The notes under the pieces were generated by a model. The model did not search any database, was not told the DNA's origin, and saw nothing but the letters and a program-made list of their open reading frames with translations. Below, piece after piece: positions 1 through 8,462 of a DNA stretch of 64,000 nucleotides. Each line of letters begins with the position of its first letter. Within the stretch, counting starts at the first letter, position 1. The stretch is taken from the NCBI RefSeq assembly GCF_042683685.1, contig NZ_JBHUOP010000003.1, forward strand, positions 434,001 through 498,000, written 5' to 3'. The DNA comes from Timonella corticicola (GTDB lineage Bacteria > Actinomycetota > Actinomycetes > Actinomycetales > Cellulomonadaceae). The position numbers and the translations under genes were made by a program.

Positions 1-1372
1 CCGAACGTTTCGTGGCGAGTGTCGCCTGTGCGTCCTCCAGTTTGGGTCGAAGACTGTCCAGAGCCTTCTTCGGGTTCGTGATACTACCCTCGTAGAAGGA
101 CAGGTCTTGCTCCAAGACGGAGTGCACGTAGTAGCGCCAGACCTCTTTTTTGAGGTTTGACTTTGCCTGCTTCTTGTTACGTAGAAGCAGGTTCGTTTCG
201 TCGATTCGCGTGTTGGAAGCGGTCACGATGCGCTCTATCTCGTCAACGGTTCCATTTATTGCTTCGAATTCAACACTTTGAGACGGAGACTTAATCTTGG
301 TTCCAATTTGAGCGATTCGTGCTCGAATCTTTTGAGATAGTACTCCGCCATGCCGCTCAATCTCGTTGATCTCAGGTGCTTCGTGTGCTGACAGAGAAGC
401 GAGATATGTGTTCAGCGTGTCCAGGCGTTGCTCTTCCTCCACACGTATCTTCTCTAGTTTCACTACTTGCTCTTCATAGTGATGGTCAAATAGCGAGGAG
501 AGCGAATTAGCCACGTCTGTCGGGAGAACTTGTTGACAGAACGGACATTTTCCTTGTGACTGGTCTAGAAACGACTGACCTTCATGAACCCAATCAGCAT
601 TTTGGAGCTGTTGAACGAACTCACCGAAAGTCGTGTTGTCTTGGGATTTAATCTCCTCTTGGAGGAGAGTGGACTGCGCTGGGCTTAGACTCCCCAGCCT
701 CGGAAGCAGAGGAATGCGTTTTAAGTCGTCGCCGGATTCAACGTCCAGCGTGGTGTATTCATCTAAAAGTTCCGTCTCGCTCTTCAATGAATCACTGGAT
801 GTGCTTGAACGAACTCGATGGACCTCAGCAAGATGTTTCTTCTTATCGCTTTTGTACCCCTCAAATGCTTGTTGCAGCATTGACGGCAGTGCCACCCTCT
901 TTTTCCAACTAGCTTCGAGTACTATTTGATCTGCCTCAGAAAGAAGTCTTTCTTGCTTCTCAATTGATTTCTCGTACTGCTTGACTGCACTCTCTGCGTC
1001 CCGAATCTCGCCAGGCTTAGCGGGCTTACTTTCACTCGCTTCTACGCCAACAAGAGCGTCGATTCGCTCCTGCACTTCGGGCGCGCCGTCCCGTATAACG
1101 AATACGCCAGGTATTCCGTGATCAACCTGGAGCAAGCGATCAATGAAGTCCTTGTTGAAGAGCTCATGTTGGAATCCCGGATTATTAGCTGCTTCCATTG
1201 CCCGAGCTATTGAGGACTTTCCAGAGCCGTTAGGTCCGTAAACTAGGGTGATCTGAGCTATCGGGTGCAAAGGCAATGCAGACGCCCCAAAGCAGGGGAT
1301 CTGTTTGATCTCCAGTGATTCAATCAACTTGTACCGCGCTTCCTGCACGCTCGACGTGCGGCAAACCTTCAC
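1..1372 (-). CDS. AAA_13-type ATPase with zinc-hook motif, 3' part outside window
   Basis: The reading frame is open on the minus strand from a GTG at 1372 to the left edge, giving about 457 residues. Near residue 37-45 it has a Walker A motif GPNGSGKSS. A long charged, coiled-coil-like stretch follows. In its middle is KCPFCQQVLP, the CxxC zinc-hook pattern of Rad50/RloC-like proteins, and a later segment reads KSNLKKEVWRYYV, as in AAA_13 ATPases. Known relatives (RloC, PrrC-like and other AAA_13 proteins) often act in phage defence, sometimes through a C-terminal anticodon nuclease; that end is not visible here. The start is uncertain: no ATG exists in frame after the upstream stop, and a CAGGAG lies about 25 bases upstream. 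GC content is clearly lower than in later genes, which suggests transfer. The family call is firm; the defence role is inferred from family and neighbours. Confidence 0.75.
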   Translation of the reverse strand, partial: MKVCRTSSVQEARYKLIESLEIKQIPCFGASALPLHPIAQITLVYGPNGSGKSSIARAMEAANNPGFQHELFNKDFIDRLLQVDHGIPGVFVIRDGAPEVQERIDALVGVEASESKPAKPGEIRDAESAVKQYEKSIEKQERLLSEADQIVLEASWKKRVALPSMLQQAFEGYKSDKKKHLAEVHRVRSSTSSDSLKSETELLDEYTTLDVESGDDLKRIPLLPRLGSLSPAQSTLLQEEIKSQDNTTFGEFVQQLQNADWVHEGQSFLDQSQGKCPFCQQVLPTDVANSLSSLFDHHYEEQVVKLEKIRVEEEQRLDTLNTYLASLSAHEAPEINEIERHGGVLSQKIRARIAQIGTKIKSPSQSVEFEAINGTVDEIERIVTASNTRIDETNLLLRNKKQAKSNLKKEVWRYYVHSVLEQDLSFYEGSITNPKKALDSLRPKLEDAQATLATKRS

Positions 1373-1477
1373 ATGAGGTTCCAGGGAGCCTCTAGTTTCT
1401 AATGATGGCTCCTGTTTGTAGCGGCAGTCAACGCAACCGCACTATGGATGCGAGCCTGGGCGTAGCCGAGCTCGACC

Positions 1478-1952
1478 TCAACGCTCTGAACGACTTCGCT
1501 GGGTACACGGACGAAGCACCACTCCTGCATGCTTCAACGTTCGTTAGCCCATCGAGTGGCCTAAACCTAGCTCCGCCGACGACCTCCCGAGCGCTCAACC
1601 CGGCCTCGTGGAGGCGGGCTGTGTAAACTACCTGCTCATCACCTAAGCCCTGGCGACGCACACCAACACCGGCTCCTGCCAGGAGACCCCTGATTCGTTC
1701 CTTACCCAACCGGTGCTCCCGTGCGATGGAGATCAAGGAAGTTCCTGACTCGTAGGATGCGACCATCCTTTGAACGACATCGGGAGCGACACGGGTCTCA
1801 GCCGTCCCGACTGACGTTACGACCGGACCCCGAACATCGGCCCGATGCGCAGATTGACTAGAAACCTCACCCTCTTGGTCCACGTCAGATCCGCGTGAAG
1901 TCAAAGATTCAAGGCGTCGAAACAGGTTACAGTTTTCTCTAGGCTGGGGCAC
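1478..1952 (-). pseudogene. decayed tandem helix-turn-helix protein (resolvase-type HTH)
   Basis: The first part reads VVQRMVASYESGTSLISIA then LGKERIRGLLAGAGVGVRR, a resolvase-type helix-turn-helix followed by the arginine-rich tail seen in HTH proteins near site-specific recombinases. A second copy starts at LHEAGLSAREV, but the frame is then lost. In another frame of the same strand the expected continuation appears (LGLGHSMG, stop, RTLKHAGVVLRPCTQRS, stop at 1478). One frameshift plus one internal stop (TAA at 1544-1546) therefore break the gene. The intact frame runs on to 1428 with composition unlike any known domain. It is probably the remnant of an element-borne DNA-binding protein. 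The 5' end is uncertain because the first 50 residues have no recognisable domain. Confidence 0.5.
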
Positions 1953-2177
1953 TTAATGAGTGATGTTGTACCCCAGGGCTCACATCGCGAACATCACCCT
2001 CGTCGTGCGCTTATTCAGATCGTCAAAGTGTCTTCCAGCCATGGGTGAGCGTCTCCGTGACGGGGCATGCACGAGGAGGATAGACCGCAACCCAGACTTG
2101 AATGATGCGAAATCAAGTCCACGCCGCAGTATCTTCACACAGGGATTCCCCACACGAGACTGCGGGGGTGTGCATTC

Positions 2178-3378
2178 GTGGCTAGACCCCGCACACCGAT
2201 CGGCACCTTCGGCAACATCACCACCACGCGCACCCCAGGCGGACGCTACGTCGCCCGCACCCGCTATCGCGACTGGGACGGAAAGAGCCGTCACGTCCAG
2301 ACAACCAGCTCTACAAGAACCTCAGCCGAACGTTTGCTAAAGAAGAAGCTCGCCGAACGCGACCTATTCCAGCCCGGCTTTTCCGGCATAACCGCCGACA
2401 GTCCCTTCCCGACACTGGTGTCGTACTGGCTCGAAGACATGGATCTCGAAGACCGGCTATCCAGGACGACCCGGCTGCTGTACGAGCGCAACATGCGGAC
2501 GCTCGTGCTGCCGTTCTTCAAAGACGTCACCCTCCGCGAAATCGGCGTCGCTCGCTGCGACTACTTCCTCAAACAACTCGCGAAACAGAGCTACAACCGA
2601 GCGCGACAGGCCCGCGTCGTCCTCCGCCTCGCCCTCGCTGTGGCGGTGCGCCACGAAATTCTTTCACGCAACCCGATGGATCACGTCTCGAGGCTCCGTC
2701 GCCCGCCCCGCACGCCGGACATCTACTCCTGGGATGAGCTCAAAGCTATTCGTGCAGGCATCAGCGCGTGGGAGCATCGCCCGATCAAAGCAGGCCCGAA
2801 ACCGGACGGCCAGCTCGGCCAGATCGTAGAACTCATGCTCGGTACCTCCGCGCGCATAGGCGAGGTCCTTGCGATCCGGCTTGGCGATGTTGACTTGGAA
2901 ACCTCGATACCGTCGGTGCGGATCTCGGGAACGATCGTGAGCCGGAAGGATGAACCCACTCACCGGCAGGATCACCCCAAGACTGCTCGCTCCGTTCGCC
3001 GGGTCGCACTTCCAGGGTTTGCGCTCCATGCCGCCCGCGCACAGATCGAGAAGATTCGATTCGCGCATCCGAATGCGTTGCTGTTTTCAACTCGCGTCGG
3101 AACACCGCACACCACGAACAACATCCGCAGGCAGCTCCGCGCCGTGATGGAGCAGGCTGGAGTACCTGACGTTACTCCGCATCGGTTCCGTCGAACCGTA
3201 GCGACCGCGATCAACGAGATCGGGGGGACTGCAGCTCGCGTCCGAACTCCTCGGGCATAGTGATCCCTCGATCACGCGCGAGCACTACATCCGCCGCAAC
3301 GAGACCGTTGACCCCATCACGGCCAAGCTCTTGGAAGAGGCCTTCGGGCGCACGGCAACTGAGAATCAGGCGATGTAG
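2178..3378 (+). pseudogene. tyrosine recombinase/integrase broken by a single-base frameshift
   Basis: This is a phage/island-type integrase starting at GTG 2178. The N-terminal Arm/SAM-like region reads GRYVARTRYRDWDGKSRHV. The catalytic domain has the first arginine in TSARIGEVLAIR and the HxxR box in TPHRFRRTVAT. The reading frame then runs into a wrong frame and stops at 3260. In the next frame the missing end is intact: LASELLGHSDPSITREHYIR, carrying the last histidine and the nucleophilic tyrosine, and ending at TAG 3376-3378. The shift falls at a run of six Gs (3222-3227); five would restore the product. The gene is either newly inactivated, phase-variable or a sequencing error. As read, the protein lacks its catalytic tyrosine. 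Confidence 0.85.
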
Positions 3379-3674
3379 TACGAGAGCTGTTCGTTCGACA
3401 CATATCGAATCTCGTCGGGTGCGTCGAAGTCAAGGTCGCCTGAGACGATAACGCAGTCACCCTCATCGTCCTTGTCGAATACACCCGGGATATCCTTCTG
3501 ATGCCTCTTGGCTCCACTTAGGAACAAGAGGAATGCGTGGCGCGAGGCTGCATCTGTGAAGCCAAGATCAACCTTTTTCCCTGTGTTTTTCTGGAGCAGG
3601 CGTGCGCTGAGACGACCCTGATCATTCGCATACTCCTCGATGTAGCATCGAGTGTCTACGGGGTTCGGTTTCAT
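3366..3674 (-). CDS. hypothetical protein, 102 aa
   Basis: I do not recognise this small soluble protein. It starts MKPNPVDTRCYIEEYANDQG, is rich in Asp/Lys and has no signal or membrane segment. An AAGGAG lies 11 bases before the ATG at 3674, which supports translation. Another ATG lies closer to the ribosome site but is out of frame. Its 3' end overlaps the end of the repaired integrase by 13 bases in convergent orientation. It sits between the integrase and the CBASS effector on the same strand as the effector, so it may be cargo of the same island. No function is proposed. Confidence 0.55.
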   Translation of the reverse strand: MKPNPVDTRCYIEEYANDQGRLSARLLQKNTGKKVDLGFTDAASRHAFLLFLSGAKRHQKDIPGVFDKDDEGDCVIVSGDLDFDAPDEIRYVSNEQLSYYIA

Positions 3675-3794
3675 CGGTCATCGCTCCTTATCAACGATCT
3701 GCAGAATTATGTCTTCTTGACAATCTGTCTCAGTGCATGAGTAGCGGCGCTTGTAGATGGCATTTTGTGCTCCCCATTGAGGCGTCTCGCTCTC

Positions 3795-5096
3795 TCAGTC
3801 ATTGCAGGACTGGAGTAACACTGAGGTGATCGGACCCGCTGTGCTTCCTGCTCTGACTTCGAGGCAGGGCACGTATCGGGGTCGAGGATCTCCGCTATGT
3901 TCGGTAGACGCATCAGAGTCGTCCCATTCGAATAGACGCACCCGCAGCGTATTGCTGAGTCTTCCGATGAGGATAGCGAGTCCGAAAGGTACAGCGAGGA
4001 GCAAGTCGACTCGTGCATTGGTATGATCACCGCTAATTTGGCGAATGAGCCCCGCAACTTCAGAGGCGATCTCACCGGCGTGCGCGGGATCAAGCAGACC
4101 TCGCCGCGGAGAACGGATGACTCCGTGTGCTGCCAGACTGTCACCGTATTCTTCGAGGTACCGCTCGAAAGCAGCGTCGCTCCTTATGGGCAGCAGGTCG
4201 ACGTATACGGCAACGCGTGGCCGATCGTAAGAGGAAATCGCTTTCGAATGCTTGGTTACATCGAAAAGCAACGCGGGAGTCTCCGGAACAGTAGATTCAG
4301 GCCCACTCGTCCAGACATCAGATCGTTGGTCGATGACCTCGAGTCTCCCGATCCTTGATGACGGAAGCGCACTGCCAAGTGTGAAGGCGACTGACAAATG
4401 CGCACCACCGCCGACTTGAACTACCCCAGCTCCGGTGCTCGTGATTGCGTCTGGTAACAGACCCAACGTACGACGGAGATCCTCGAGTCCGGCTGGGTCA
4501 GGCAACTTTTCATGATGAGACCGGCGCACGCGGATGTCGAGCTGAGCACCTGTGCGGTCGTAGACCTGGCCGACGTTGCGGGTCTGGATCGTAAGTTTGA
4601 ACGCTCCGTTCTTCTCGACCGGCGCACGGTGCTGAACCATCCGGTGCGTTAACGCTTTCCGCGTGATCGTAAGCAACCCTTCCATGCTCGTTGCCGACTG
4701 GTCAACTCCCTTGAGATCGTCCTTGACGCGTCCGAGCAACTTGTCAGGGGCAGAGTAGTCAGGGGAACCGCTACCTTTAGCGACGTCGTTGGCGATTAGT
4801 AGCTGGAATCGAGAGTCATTGCGATGCAGATCGATCAACTTGGGCGCTTCGATGCTGCGCACGATTGAGCTGTTGATGATGTCTTCTGTGATTACAAAGG
4901 TGGCCCCAGACAGTCCGCCATCGATCGCCTCCTCGAGCCTGTTCGCGGTGTCGCCAGGAGGGAGATCGTCCTTGTCGCGCCAGACAGGTATCCCCGCGGC
5001 ACGGAGCGTCCAAGCCAGCTGTGCGACGATCTCCGACCCATCATTCTGCCGGTAAGAGAGGAACAACGGTCCGAAGATATCAATACCTGTGCTCAC
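3795..5096 (-). CDS. TIR-SAVED effector of CBASS
   Basis: An AGGAG eight bases before GTG 5096 gives a 433-residue protein starting MSTGIDIFGPLFLSYRQNDG; the frame is open further upstream but without a domain. The N-terminal TIR domain (about 8-120) has the LFLSYR strand, the IPVWRDKDDLPPGD loop and a candidate catalytic glutamate E83 in SIEAPKL. The C-terminal half (about 190-433) looks like a SAVED domain, with strands RVAVYVDLLPI and RVDLLLAVPFGLAILIGRL. TIR-SAVED proteins characterised from Microbacterium bind cyclic tri-adenylate through SAVED, form filaments and cleave NAD+ with the TIR domain. It is transcribed divergently from the CD-NTase with 162 bases between them. Effector identity is well supported; the ligand here is inferred. 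Confidence 0.88.
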   Translation of the reverse strand: MSTGIDIFGPLFLSYRQNDGSEIVAQLAWTLRAAGIPVWRDKDDLPPGDTANRLEEAIDGGLSGATFVITEDIINSSIVRSIEAPKLIDLHRNDSRFQLLIANDVAKGSGSPDYSAPDKLLGRVKDDLKGVDQSATSMEGLLTITRKALTHRMVQHRAPVEKNGAFKLTIQTRNVGQVYDRTGAQLDIRVRRSHHEKLPDPAGLEDLRRTLGLLPDAITSTGAGVVQVGGGAHLSVAFTLGSALPSSRIGRLEVIDQRSDVWTSGPESTVPETPALLFDVTKHSKAISSYDRPRVAVYVDLLPIRSDAAFERYLEEYGDSLAAHGVIRSPRRGLLDPAHAGEIASEVAGLIRQISGDHTNARVDLLLAVPFGLAILIGRLSNTLRVRLFEWDDSDASTEHSGDPRPRYVPCLEVRAGSTAGPITSVLLQSCND

Positions 5097-5258
5097 TTGG
5101 GACACTCCTCTATGACTGAGCGCTCTTCTACATGAGTATGACACGATGCGCTGACAAATGGGCTCTTTCGATGGAATGTCGGTGGTGGTGTCTATCCTTA
5201 GTGGTAAGCAGGCCGGACGAAGTCCGTCGCGCTGCCTGAGTGCGGCTAGGAGGCCTTT

Positions 5259-6212
5259 ATGACAGTTCTGGATTCGTTCGATTCGCTCCAGCAAGAGGTG
5301 GACGCCGACCCTGAAGTTGTGCGGCTTGCTCGGCAAAGGCGCGATACGTTCATGGCAGCTCTTGCCACTGCGACGGATGTGAAGGTGGTGTGGGGGTCAG
5401 GGTCGCTCGCGCGAAGTACGCAACTGCAGCCGGTGCACGATGTCGACCTGGTCGTAGAGTTCGACGCTGATGAGCACCCCGAGTGGGGAAGTGACGGTGA
5501 CTCAGCGGAAGAGGCGATCAAGCGGTGTCGCGATCTCGTGCACGAGTTGCTCTCGGTAGAGAGCGGAACCTACGCGCAACTGGTGCGGCAAGTAAACACG
5601 GCGGAACGGAACCGGGCGGCGAAGTGCTTCATTGACCCGCCGGACTCGGATGATGCGTTTACGGTTGACGTCATGCCTGCCCTTCGACGCACGGATGGCA
5701 TCCTCATTCCGTTCAAGAGTGAGCGCCGTTGGACACTCGCTGATCCTGAGTACCTGATCGGTCAGGTCGCGGAGCGCCAGCGGGAGTGGGCACAGTTCCG
5801 GCCCCTGGTGCGCATGCTGAAGTACTGGGCGCGGCAGCATACAGCCGACACGGGTCGGGTGAAGTCGCTCGTCATGGAGGTGCTCGCCCTCGATTGCCTC
5901 CACACGGGGAACCGGCCCGAGGCACTGAAGACATTCTTCGTTGAAGCGTCCAGTCACAGTCTCCAGATAGAGGATCCGGCCAGGCTCTCCGGTGTGATCC
6001 AGCCTGACCTGGATATTGCCGGGCTGCGCCGCGCACTGGAAGATTCTGCCCTCGCTGCTACCGCCGCTCTGCGAGCGGTGGCGAACAACGATCAGCCGGG
6101 TGCAACCCAACACTGGCAGGATGTCTTCGGAGATGCGTTCCCGCTCGTACTTGCGCCGACTGGGGAGGCCGACCCGGGGCCTAGGCCTATTCGGGATTCG
6201 CCTCAAGGATGA
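5259..6212 (+). CDS. CBASS CD-NTase (cGAS/DncV-like nucleotidyltransferase)
   Basis: This 317-residue cyclase starts at an ATG five bases after AGGAGG. It carries the nucleotidyltransferase signature WGSGSLARST at 45-54 followed by HDVDLVVEFD, which gives catalytic aspartates D61 and D63. A third acidic residue, D137, lies in FTVDVMPAL. Such enzymes sense phage infection and make cyclic di- or trinucleotides. The partner SAVED effector points to a cyclic trinucleotide, probably cA3, but the product cannot be read from the sequence. The C-terminus, ending in charged residues near the stop, is the expected target of conjugation by the E2/E1 proteins encoded next. Its stop overlaps the start of the E2 gene by four bases (ATGA), so the four downstream genes form one operon. 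Confidence 0.9.
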   Translation: MTVLDSFDSLQQEVDADPEVVRLARQRRDTFMAALATATDVKVVWGSGSLARSTQLQPVHDVDLVVEFDADEHPEWGSDGDSAEEAIKRCRDLVHELLSVESGTYAQLVRQVNTAERNRAAKCFIDPPDSDDAFTVDVMPALRRTDGILIPFKSERRWTLADPEYLIGQVAERQREWAQFRPLVRMLKYWARQHTADTGRVKSLVMEVLALDCLHTGNRPEALKTFFVEASSHSLQIEDPARLSGVIQPDLDIAGLRRALEDSALAATAALRAVANNDQPGATQHWQDVFGDAFPLVLAPTGEADPGPRPIRDSPQG

Positions 6213-6721
6213 GCGTCGACTCGCGCACCTGGTGGGAGGACGATCCGGTGCGGCTCGAGCAGGAGATCGCTGACGTGCAGGCGGTCGCTCCGCTGCTTGC
6301 CTGGACAGCGGAGGGAGCGGGGCGGTTCGAAGGGCCGTTGCCGCTATGGCCGTTCGCACGGTCCGCTCCGACGAACATCAGTGACCTGTTGGACCCGTTT
6401 GTTGTCCGCGTTGAGTACAACCATGCGTTTCCCGCCGCGCCCCCAAATATACTCCCGCTTCTCCCGCAGCCGGTTCCCACGATCCGGGGCTTCACGCAGT
6501 TCCACGTTCTGCCCAGCGGGCGCCTTTGCCTGCTGCGCGATGCAGACCAGTGGTACCCATGGTCCAAGACCAGCGAGCTGCTGTTGAAGGCAGCTGGATG
6601 GGCGATCGAACTCGCGCTTCTCGAAGCTAGAGCGATCACGCAGATGTCAATGAGCGGCATCGTCATCGACAACTCCTACGACGAGCTCATCGCGGAGCAG
6701 ATCGAGGCGCTGAGCTTATGA
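6209..6721 (+). CDS. CBASS E2-like conjugating protein
   Basis: This 170-residue protein has the bacterial E2 core: PFVVRVEYNHAFPAAPPN (hydrophobic strand and proline-rich turn), then FHVLPSGRLCLLRDADQWY with the likely catalytic cysteine C107, then the helix SELLLKAAGWAIELAL. In most type II CBASS loci this module is the N-terminal half of Cap2, fused to an E1. Here it is a separate gene coupled by ATGA overlaps to the CD-NTase before it and the E1 gene after it. The expected role is to carry the cyclase C-terminus as a thioester from E1 to a target, which primes the cyclase. Family is clear from the cysteine-bearing motif and the context. Confidence 0.82.
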   Translation: MSVDSRTWWEDDPVRLEQEIADVQAVAPLLAWTAEGAGRFEGPLPLWPFARSAPTNISDLLDPFVVRVEYNHAFPAAPPNILPLLPQPVPTIRGFTQFHVLPSGRLCLLRDADQWYPWSKTSELLLKAAGWAIELALLEARAITQMSMSGIVIDNSYDELIAEQIEALSL

Positions 6722-8004
6722 GCGGTGAGGACTGGATTGTCCTACTTCCACGGGAGGCGAAAGAGCTTGTTGAAAGGGGCCACGGCTGGGGGCAGTTGAC
6801 CTGCCGGATTTCCGGTCCCGATCGTGCGGCGCTGGTCGTCGCCCTCTCTAACGAGGACTCCGATCGAGTTCCCGTCGCTACGGACCCAGGTCACTTTTTG
6901 ATGACCGCTGACTTCCAGCCGGTTGGCCATTGGTATGCTGCCCCGGGCGAGCTCGCTCTTGCGGAGTACTTCCTGGTCCGCCAGTCGAGGGAGTTGTCTT
7001 TTGATGAGTTCCAGAAGTTCGTTCCGAAGGCGGAGCGCCCGGCCGTGGGGAAGTGGTCGATCGCGGTGACATATTGCGCTGAGCCTCCCGCAATCTCGGA
7101 CGACGAAACGCTGCCTGCCTGGTCCGCGTGGAGCGTCACCGACTCCGCTGTGCGCCCGATCCACTTTGACATGCGGGAGGGGAAGGAACTGGTCGACGCA
7201 CTCGATGGCCTCTGGCCAGCGCGCGCTCTCTCCAGTAAGAGGGTCCTCCTGTTCGGTGCGGGTAGCATTGGCGGTGCAGCCGCCGAGTCACTGGCCAGCT
7301 ATGGTGCGGGAGAGATCGACGTCGTTGATCCGGATCGACTGCTTTTTCACAACATCCCACGCCACGTTCTGACCACTAAGTACGTGGGTATGAAGAAAGT
7401 CGACGCTCTCGCGCGGACGCTCGGGGAGGCGTGGCCAGAGTGTCAAGTCACGCCATGGGGAATCGACCTCGTCACGCATGCGAATCTGGTCAGGCCTTTG
7501 CTCGACAAAGCCGACATTGTCGTTTGTACCGTTGATGGAGTTGAAGCTAGGCGTGTGGCGAACTATCTCGCGCGGCGTGCTCGCAAGCCGATCGTGTTCG
7601 CCTGCGTTCTCGGCGACGGAGGTTACGGTGAGATCCTACGGATCAGGCCGCTGCCCGAAGTCGGATGCCTCGAATGCCAACGCCGTCGTCTGCAAGAGGC
7701 GGAGCGCATCGATCTTGAGCCCACGCTCGACCGTGGATACGGCACCGGCACCCGTCATAACCCTATGACCGCCGTCGGCGGCGACCTTCACCTCATGGGG
7801 CAGCTCACAGCCAAGATTACCGTCGCCACTCTCCTACGTGCCCAAGGCGAACTCGATCAGACCATTGTCGACGACAACCTGGTGATCGCACTGCGCCCAA
7901 CTCCCGGTTACTCCGATCCGTTTGACACCACCAGAGTGCTTGATCAGAAGTGGTACCGAGCCGGTCGCCCCTACGACGATTGTCCGGCATGCAACGCGAC
8001 ATGA
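6718..8004 (+). CDS. CBASS E1-like (ThiF-fold) adenylating enzyme
   Basis: This 428-residue protein has a ThiF/E1 adenylation domain from about residue 172. The nucleotide loop is VLLFGAGSIGG (176-186), followed by IDVVDPDRLLFHNIPRH and the conserved KYVGMKKVDAL. Cysteine pairs in GCLECQRR and in the C-terminal DDCPACNAT probably hold a structural zinc. The catalytic cysteine is not certain; the one in VFACVLGDGGYG is a candidate. The first 160 residues form a separate domain that I cannot name. The protein should adenylate the cyclase C-terminus and pass it to the E2. It overlaps both neighbouring genes by four bases. Confidence 0.85.
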   Translation: MSGEDWIVLLPREAKELVERGHGWGQLTCRISGPDRAALVVALSNEDSDRVPVATDPGHFLMTADFQPVGHWYAAPGELALAEYFLVRQSRELSFDEFQKFVPKAERPAVGKWSIAVTYCAEPPAISDDETLPAWSAWSVTDSAVRPIHFDMREGKELVDALDGLWPARALSSKRVLLFGAGSIGGAAAESLASYGAGEIDVVDPDRLLFHNIPRHVLTTKYVGMKKVDALARTLGEAWPECQVTPWGIDLVTHANLVRPLLDKADIVVCTVDGVEARRVANYLARRARKPIVFACVLGDGGYGEILRIRPLPEVGCLECQRRRLQEAERIDLEPTLDRGYGTGTRHNPMTAVGGDLHLMGQLTAKITVATLLRAQGELDQTIVDDNLVIALRPTPGYSDPFDTTRVLDQKWYRAGRPYDDCPACNAT

Positions 8005-8462
8005 GACTCCCGATCGACGCCGCGGCGCTCGAGTCCATAGCCTTAACAATCCGTTCAAGCGATCCTCGACTGGAAACCGGTGGAGCGCTGTTCGGCCCAT
8101 CGGATGGGAGCAAAGTTTTGCACGCCGCCGGGCCTGGTCCGAGGGCGGAACATGGCCCGCGTTCCTTCCTCCGCGACCTCGCTTTCACCCAGCACGAAGC
8201 CGGACGCCTTTATCAAGCTGATCGTTCGCATTGGATTGGCGAATGGCACACGCACGTCGACGTGCCGCCGACACCAAGTGACCTCGATCTTCACACCTAT
8301 GCGAAGCACATGGCCGATCGTGACCTCGGATTTGACCGGTTCCTGGCGCTGATTATCGCGATCTCCGAGTCTCAACCGATCCTTGCGGCTTGGATACTTG
8401 AACGTCACGGCAATGAACTCATACTGATGCAGGCGGGGACGCAACTACTCGATCTCAGCTGA
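8001..8462 (+). CDS. cap3: CBASS JAB/JAMM metallopeptidase (Cap3-like)
   Basis: The ATG at 8001 overlaps the E1 stop by four bases, like every other junction in this operon, and is preferred over ATG 7989. The 153-residue product is a JAB domain. It has the upstream glutamate E25 in ETGGALFG and the zinc signature EWHTHVDVPPTPSDLD, giving H83, H85, S93 and D96 of the HxHx7SxxD motif. Cap3 enzymes remove the cyclase from its conjugated target and so limit activation. This is the last gene of the CBASS operon; the next 460 bases are non-coding. Confidence 0.88.
   Translation: MRLPIDAAALESIALTIRSSDPRLETGGALFGPSDGSKVLHAAGPGPRAEHGPRSFLRDLAFTQHEAGRLYQADRSHWIGEWHTHVDVPPTPSDLDLHTYAKHMADRDLGFDRFLALIIAISESQPILAAWILERHGNELILMQAGTQLLDLS

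Noticed and set aside
3222..3227. Programmed frameshift in the integrase
   Set aside because: Six Gs can slip, but I see no stimulatory structure and site-specific integrases are not usually made this way. Mutation or read error is simpler.
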